From assembly GCA_030630015.1 (NCBI GenBank), contig DAOVNV010000095.1, forward strand, positions 1 through 8,668: a DNA stretch of 8,668 bases, read 5' to 3'. The position numbers were made by a program, and so were the translations under genes. The notes beneath the pieces are model-generated. The model was not told the DNA's origin and made no database searches. It saw only the letters and a program-made list of their open reading frames with translations. Below, in pieces: positions 6,210 through 8,668 of the stretch. This DNA is from Desulfuromonadales bacterium. GTDB taxonomy: Bacteria; Desulfobacterota; Desulfuromonadia; Desulfuromonadales; BM103. Every line of letters starts with the position of its first letter. The first letter of the stretch is position 1.

Positions 6210-6245
6210 TCGGGCCGGGGCCGGCAATCTGCCGCCTCGGCCTGA
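6210..6245 (+). promoter_or_regulatory. GC-rich intercistronic hairpin
   Basis: In the 114-bp gap before the first MinD-like gene, 6210-6225 pairs with 6231-6245. The stem has 15 pairs, two of them G-T wobbles, with one bulged C (6222), and is closed by AATCT. No T-run follows, so full termination is unlikely. Likely roles are protection of the upstream message from 3' exonucleases, or setting the ratio of the NifX-type protein to the ATPases. Confidence 0.5.
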
Positions 6246-6293
6246 TTACGGTTGGAGCTGCAACATTTCAGAACCAGAAGATGAGGGACAGTC

Positions 6294-7124
6294 ATGATTA
6301 TCTCGGTAGTCAGCGGCAAAGGTGGTGCCGGCAAGACGACCATCGCCACCTCGCTGGCATATATTCTCAAAGCAGACTATTACGACCTGGATGTCGATGC
6401 ACCTAACGGCGAATACTTTCTGCAGCCGCAGGATTGGCAGTCGCGTCGGGTGCATCAGCTTCAGCCGGTTATTGACAAAGACGCCTGTACGGCGTGTGGG
6501 CTTTGCACGCATGAGTGCCGTTTTCACGCCCTCTACAAGATTCTGGATACGATCTACCTCACCGACACCCTGTGCCACAGCTGCAACCTGTGCCAGGAGG
6601 TCTGTCCGGAAGGGGCGATCAGCTATCAACAGATGTCGATTGGCGAGGTGCGGACCGGTTTATCTGAACGCACCGCAGCACGGGCGATTATCGGCGATCT
6701 TACGATCGGATCAACGCGTGGTACGGCCCTGATCCAGGATATCGTGCGGAACTTGGATACGACAACCGGCCATGTCATTATCGACGGTCCGCCGGGCAAT
6801 TCCTGCGCGGCGGTGGCGGCGATCAAACCGGCAGAACTGGTTGTCCTGGTGGTTGAACCGACGCCTTTCGGTATTCACGATATGCTGCAGACCATGGAGA
6901 TTGTTGAAGGCATGCAAAAGCCGGTGGTCGTTGTCGCTAACAAGTCCCAGGATGATGCTCCCCTACAGGCGATTCTCGAAAAGCGGGGCTATGCAATCTC
7001 TGCCTCGATCCCTCTGAACAGTGACTATCACCGGCTGTTGCTCGACGGGGAGATTCTCAGCCAGGCCAGTCAGCATGTGCATGACGTGCTGCAGCAGGCG
7101 ATCAGTACGGAGGTGGCGATATGA
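6294..7124 (+). CDS. MinD/Mrp-family P-loop ATPase with inserted 2x[4Fe-4S] ferredoxin domain (first copy)
   Basis: A 276-residue cytoplasmic protein; GAGGG (6283-6287) lies 6 nt before the ATG. The deviant Walker A motif of the MinD/ParA/Mrp group is at 7-15 (S-G-K-G-G-A-G-K-T, signature Lys9 and catalytic Lys14). The switch region Asp-Leu-Asp-Val-Asp-Ala-Pro-Asn is at 31-38 and Ile-Ile-Asp-Gly-Pro-Pro-Gly at 162-168. Two ferredoxin-type cysteine sets are inserted between them: Cys65/68/71/75 and Cys94/97/100/104. The first set has Arg rather than the usual Pro after its last cysteine. Such proteins accompany NifX-type proteins in orp and related loci and are presumed to assemble or transfer metal clusters using ATP. 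It overlaps the next gene by 4 bp (ATGA), so the two are translationally coupled and probably form a heterodimer. Confidence 0.93.
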   Translation: MIISVVSGKGGAGKTTIATSLAYILKADYYDLDVDAPNGEYFLQPQDWQSRRVHQLQPVIDKDACTACGLCTHECRFHALYKILDTIYLTDTLCHSCNLCQEVCPEGAISYQQMSIGEVRTGLSERTAARAIIGDLTIGSTRGTALIQDIVRNLDTTTGHVIIDGPPGNSCAAVAAIKPAELVVLVVEPTPFGIHDMLQTMEIVEGMQKPVVVVANKSQDDAPLQAILEKRGYAISASIPLNSDYHRLLLDGEILSQASQHVHDVLQQAISTEVAI

Positions 7125-7981
7125 GCATTCATCAGGTTGCCGTCATGAGCGGCAAGGGTGGGGCCGGCAAGACATCTTTCACGGCGGCTCTGCTGAAACT
7201 TTTTCCTGAGGTTGTGGCTGTGGATGCTGACGTCAACGCATCGAATCTGCCGATCCTGCTCGGACCGGAACAGTTGTCAAAAGCCGACTACTTCGGGATG
7301 GACGTCGCCGAAATCGACAGGCAAAGCTGTTCCGGTTGTGGCAAATGCGTGGAGATCTGTGCTTTTGAGGCAATTGACCATGACGGTGAAAAGCACTTCA
7401 CAGTCAATGACGAATGTGAAGGCTGCGCCGCTTGTGCCTGGGTCTGTCCGCAGAAGGTGATCAGCCTGGTTCCGCATTGCTCGGGACGCAAATATGTCAG
7501 CAAAATCGAGAATGGCTTCATGGTACACGCCGATCTGGTGCCGGGCGAGGACAACAGCGGCAAGCTGATTGCCAGTATCCGGGAGGATGCCAGGGCTCTG
7601 GCCGAAGAGAAGCAATTGACGTCCATCGTGATCGACGGGCCGCCCGGAACCAGTTGCCAGGCGATTTCCAGTCTGACCGGGGTACAGCTGGTGCTGGCGG
7701 TCCTGGAGGAAAGCCTGAGCGGCCTGTCCGACTACAAGCGATTGGCCCAACTGCTGGAGAAGTTTCGTCTGCCCCACCTGGTGGTGGTCAACAAGGGTGG
7801 GCTGAATGCCGAACTTGGCGCCCGGGTCGATGCTGCTGTTATAGAGCATGGCGGCAAGATTATCGCCCGCATCCCCTTCGATCCGGAGATCCCGCAGAGT
7901 CTGGCTCGCAGGGAGACGTTGCTCGACATGCCGGAATATCGTCCGGTCGTCGAAGAGGTTTTCAGGCAAATCCAGGCTTGA
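7121..7981 (+). CDS. MinD/Mrp-family P-loop ATPase with inserted 2x[4Fe-4S] ferredoxin domain (second copy)
   Basis: A 286-residue paralogue of the preceding protein with the same domain order. GGAGG (7109-7113) lies 7 nt before the ATG, inside the upstream gene. Deviant Walker A is at 10-18 (Lys12 and Lys17), switch region Asp-Ala-Asp-Val-Asn-Ala-Ser-Asn at 35-42, and Ile-Asp-Gly-Pro-Pro-Gly at 171-176. The ferredoxin cysteines are Cys70/73/76/80 and Cys99/102/105/109; a further Cys120 follows the insert. Compared with the first copy, the switch has Asn in place of the third Asp and Ser in place of Pro, so the two ATPases may differ in hydrolysis or partner role. It is not a cell-division MinD: the ferredoxin insert and the lack of a C-terminal membrane-targeting helix argue against that. 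It is the last gene of the operon; the terminator begins within 10 bp of its stop. Confidence 0.93.
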   Translation: MSIHQVAVMSGKGGAGKTSFTAALLKLFPEVVAVDADVNASNLPILLGPEQLSKADYFGMDVAEIDRQSCSGCGKCVEICAFEAIDHDGEKHFTVNDECEGCAACAWVCPQKVISLVPHCSGRKYVSKIENGFMVHADLVPGEDNSGKLIASIREDARALAEEKQLTSIVIDGPPGTSCQAISSLTGVQLVLAVLEESLSGLSDYKRLAQLLEKFRLPHLVVVNKGGLNAELGARVDAAVIEHGGKIIARIPFDPEIPQSLARRETLLDMPEYRPVVEEVFRQIQA

Positions 7982-7989
7982 TCCGCTTT

Positions 7990-8049
7990 GATACACAAGC
8001 TTTCCAAATGGACAAAAGCCCCGCCATCAGGTCGGGGCTTTTGTGTATC
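7990..8049. terminator. Intrinsic terminator, probably bidirectional, ending the NifX/MinD operon
   Basis: The core is a perfect 12-bp stem, ACAAAAGCCCCG (8012-8023) with CGGGGCTTTTGT (8033-8044), closed by a 9-nt loop. The A-run and T-run flank the GC core on both strands, so it can work in either direction. An outer repeat, GATACACAA (7990-7998) with TTGTGTATC (8041-8049), can extend the base of the stem around a bulge, or compete with the bottom of the core. Confidence 0.85.
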
Positions 8050-8066
8050 TGGGCGGTAAACTCTCA

Positions 8067-8098
8067 GACCGGAAGCCTCCGGGCCAAGGTCGGTTTTT
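8067..8098 (+). terminator. Weak hairpin followed by T5, possible second terminator
   Basis: CCGGA/TCCGG (8069-8073, 8078-8082), or alternatively GCCT/AGGT (8075-8078, 8087-8090), can pair, and five T follow at 8094-8098. Neither stem is strong. It might back up the terminator at 7990-8049. Confidence 0.25.
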
Positions 8099-8128
8099 AA
8101 GCTGCAACACATCGAATTTTCAGTCCTT

Positions 8129-8156
8129 TTGACAATTCTAATTTCTACAATATAGT
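8129..8156 (+). promoter_or_regulatory. Sigma-70-type promoter of the membrane sensor gene
   Basis: A perfect -35 TTGACA (8129-8134) and -10 TATAGT (8151-8156, 5 of 6 matches) are separated by 16 bp in an AT-rich stretch after the terminators. Transcription would begin near 8163, about 70 nt before the GTG start. This is the best promoter match in the window. Confidence 0.65.
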
Positions 8157-8160
8157 TGTA

Positions 8161-8188
8161 TGAGCAAGGCTCACTTCCCAATTGGAAA
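8161..8188. repeat. Two short palindromes at the predicted transcription start
   Basis: TGAGC/GCTCA (8161-8165, 8169-8173) surrounds AAG. CCAATTGG (8178-8185) extends to 8175-8188 with one mismatched pair. Both lie at or just after the predicted start point, where repressor sites or small leader stems would sit. They are short enough to be chance. Confidence 0.25.
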
Positions 8189-8233
8189 ACTTATTCAGGA
8201 ATTTGCCCAACCTGGGAGTCAGGGGAACTGCAA

Positions 8234-8668
8234 GTGAGAAACTGGTTTGGTCGCCAAACTTTACGAGGAAAGGTGCAGATCGTCATTCTGGCGACGACCA
8301 CAACAGCGCTCCTGGTTCTGTTTGTCATCCAGGCTGTGCTCCAGTATGTCGATTTGCGACAGTCTATTCTGAAAGACATTCGCCTCCTGGTTGACACTGT
8401 CTGCGAAAGTTCCTCCGCCTCTCTGGTCGCTGGTGATCAGGGTGTGGCAACAGAGGTTTTAGCCAAACTGAGTTCCGAACCAAAAATTCTCAGTGGGCAG
8501 ATTTATGATCGCAAGGGTGATATTTTTGCGGGATTCGGCCAAAAGTTAAATCCCAGTTATCATGAACATTTCAGGTTTAATACGGCTCCCAAATACCACT
8601 ACCAGTTCTACTTTGACCATGTGTGCCTGCACCAGCCCATCATGCACAAGGGGGAATGGCTGGGGACC
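8234..8668 (+). CDS. Membrane-anchored signal transduction protein, N-terminal part with CHASE8-like sensor (runs off window)
   Basis: An open frame of 145 codons reaches the window edge with no stop. GTG 8234 is chosen because AGGGG (8221-8225) lies 8 nt upstream and because it gives a short basic cytoplasmic N-terminus (about 13 residues with several Arg/Lys) before a clear transmembrane helix at about 14-36. After the helix the sequence resembles the periplasmic CHASE8 sensor: an amphipathic helix, a Ser-Ser-Ala-Ser-Leu-Val-Ala-Gly-Asp stretch at about 61-69, Glu-Val-Leu-Ala-Lys-Leu-Ser-Ser-Glu-Pro, then Gly-Gln-Ile-Tyr-Asp-Arg-Lys-Gly-Asp-Ile-Phe-Ala, typical of the family's first strand pair. 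CHASE8 proteins usually continue with a second helix, HAMP and a histidine kinase or GGDEF output. The output here is outside the window, so the enzyme type is unknown. Confidence 0.75.
   Translation, partial: MRNWFGRQTLRGKVQIVILATTTTALLVLFVIQAVLQYVDLRQSILKDIRLLVDTVCESSSASLVAGDQGVATEVLAKLSSEPKILSGQIYDRKGDIFAGFGQKLNPSYHEHFRFNTAPKYHYQFYFDHVCLHQPIMHKGEWLGT

Noticed and set aside
5406..6227. 273-codon open frame on the minus strand
   Set aside because: It mirrors the NifX-type gene, with no recognisable protein features.
6294..7981. Cell-division MinD proteins
   Set aside because: Both have ferredoxin inserts, lack a clear C-terminal amphipathic membrane-targeting helix, and have no minC or minE beside them.
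7277..7996. 239-codon open frame on the minus strand
   Set aside because: It mirrors the second MinD-like gene and crosses its ferredoxin motifs; no domain is recognisable.
8182..8394. 70-codon open frame near the end on the + strand
   Set aside because: It is in a different frame from the sensor starting at 8234, which has a ribosome binding site, a membrane helix and CHASE8-like sequence and stays open to the edge.

Overview
The window looks like a piece of chromosome from an anaerobic, GC-moderate Gram-negative bacterium, most likely a Desulfuromonadota/Geobacter-type deltaproteobacterium. I infer this from the mix of genes: twin iron-sulfur MinD-like ATPases with a NifX-type protein, a c-di-GMP synthase with a PocR-like sensor, and a CHASE8-like membrane sensor. 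No 16S rRNA or other marker is present, so the taxonomy is an inference. All genes are on the + strand, coding density is high, and there are no tRNA or rRNA genes, insertion sequences or CRISPR arrays.

Layout. (1) 1-227: the C-terminal end of hisC (histidinol-phosphate aminotransferase), followed by an unusual tandem pair of 39-bp repeats (231-308). (2) 375-3009: a two-gene unit. The first gene encodes a large membrane protein with a GIDE domain, an EF-hand calcium loop and a novel N-terminal region. The second is lemA. A strong hairpin overlaps the lemA stop. (3) 3091-5252: its own extended -10 promoter, a structured 5' leader and a diguanylate cyclase with PocR-like, GAF, GAF and GGDEF regions. 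(4) 5305-8049: a promoter with a near-perfect 20-bp palindrome, then an operon of a double NifX-like domain protein and two ferredoxin-containing MinD-family ATPases (the last two overlap by 4 bp), closed by a clear intrinsic terminator. (5) 8129-8668: a good sigma-70-type promoter and the start of a membrane-anchored sensor that runs off the end of the window.

How they work together. The most interesting part is the operon at 5412-7981. NifX-type proteins carry metal clusters, and MinD/Mrp-type ATPases with inserted 2x[4Fe-4S] ferredoxin domains accompany them in loci such as the orp (orange protein, Mo-Cu cluster) system of Desulfovibrio. The set here is therefore plausibly a metal-cluster assembly or carrier system in which both NifX domains are fused in one chain. 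The GIDE/EF-hand + LemA pair is a second poorly characterised system, probably an envelope-associated complex of unknown function. The two signalling genes (diguanylate cyclase and CHASE8-like sensor) are separately promoted and have no evident link to the metal operon beyond proximity.
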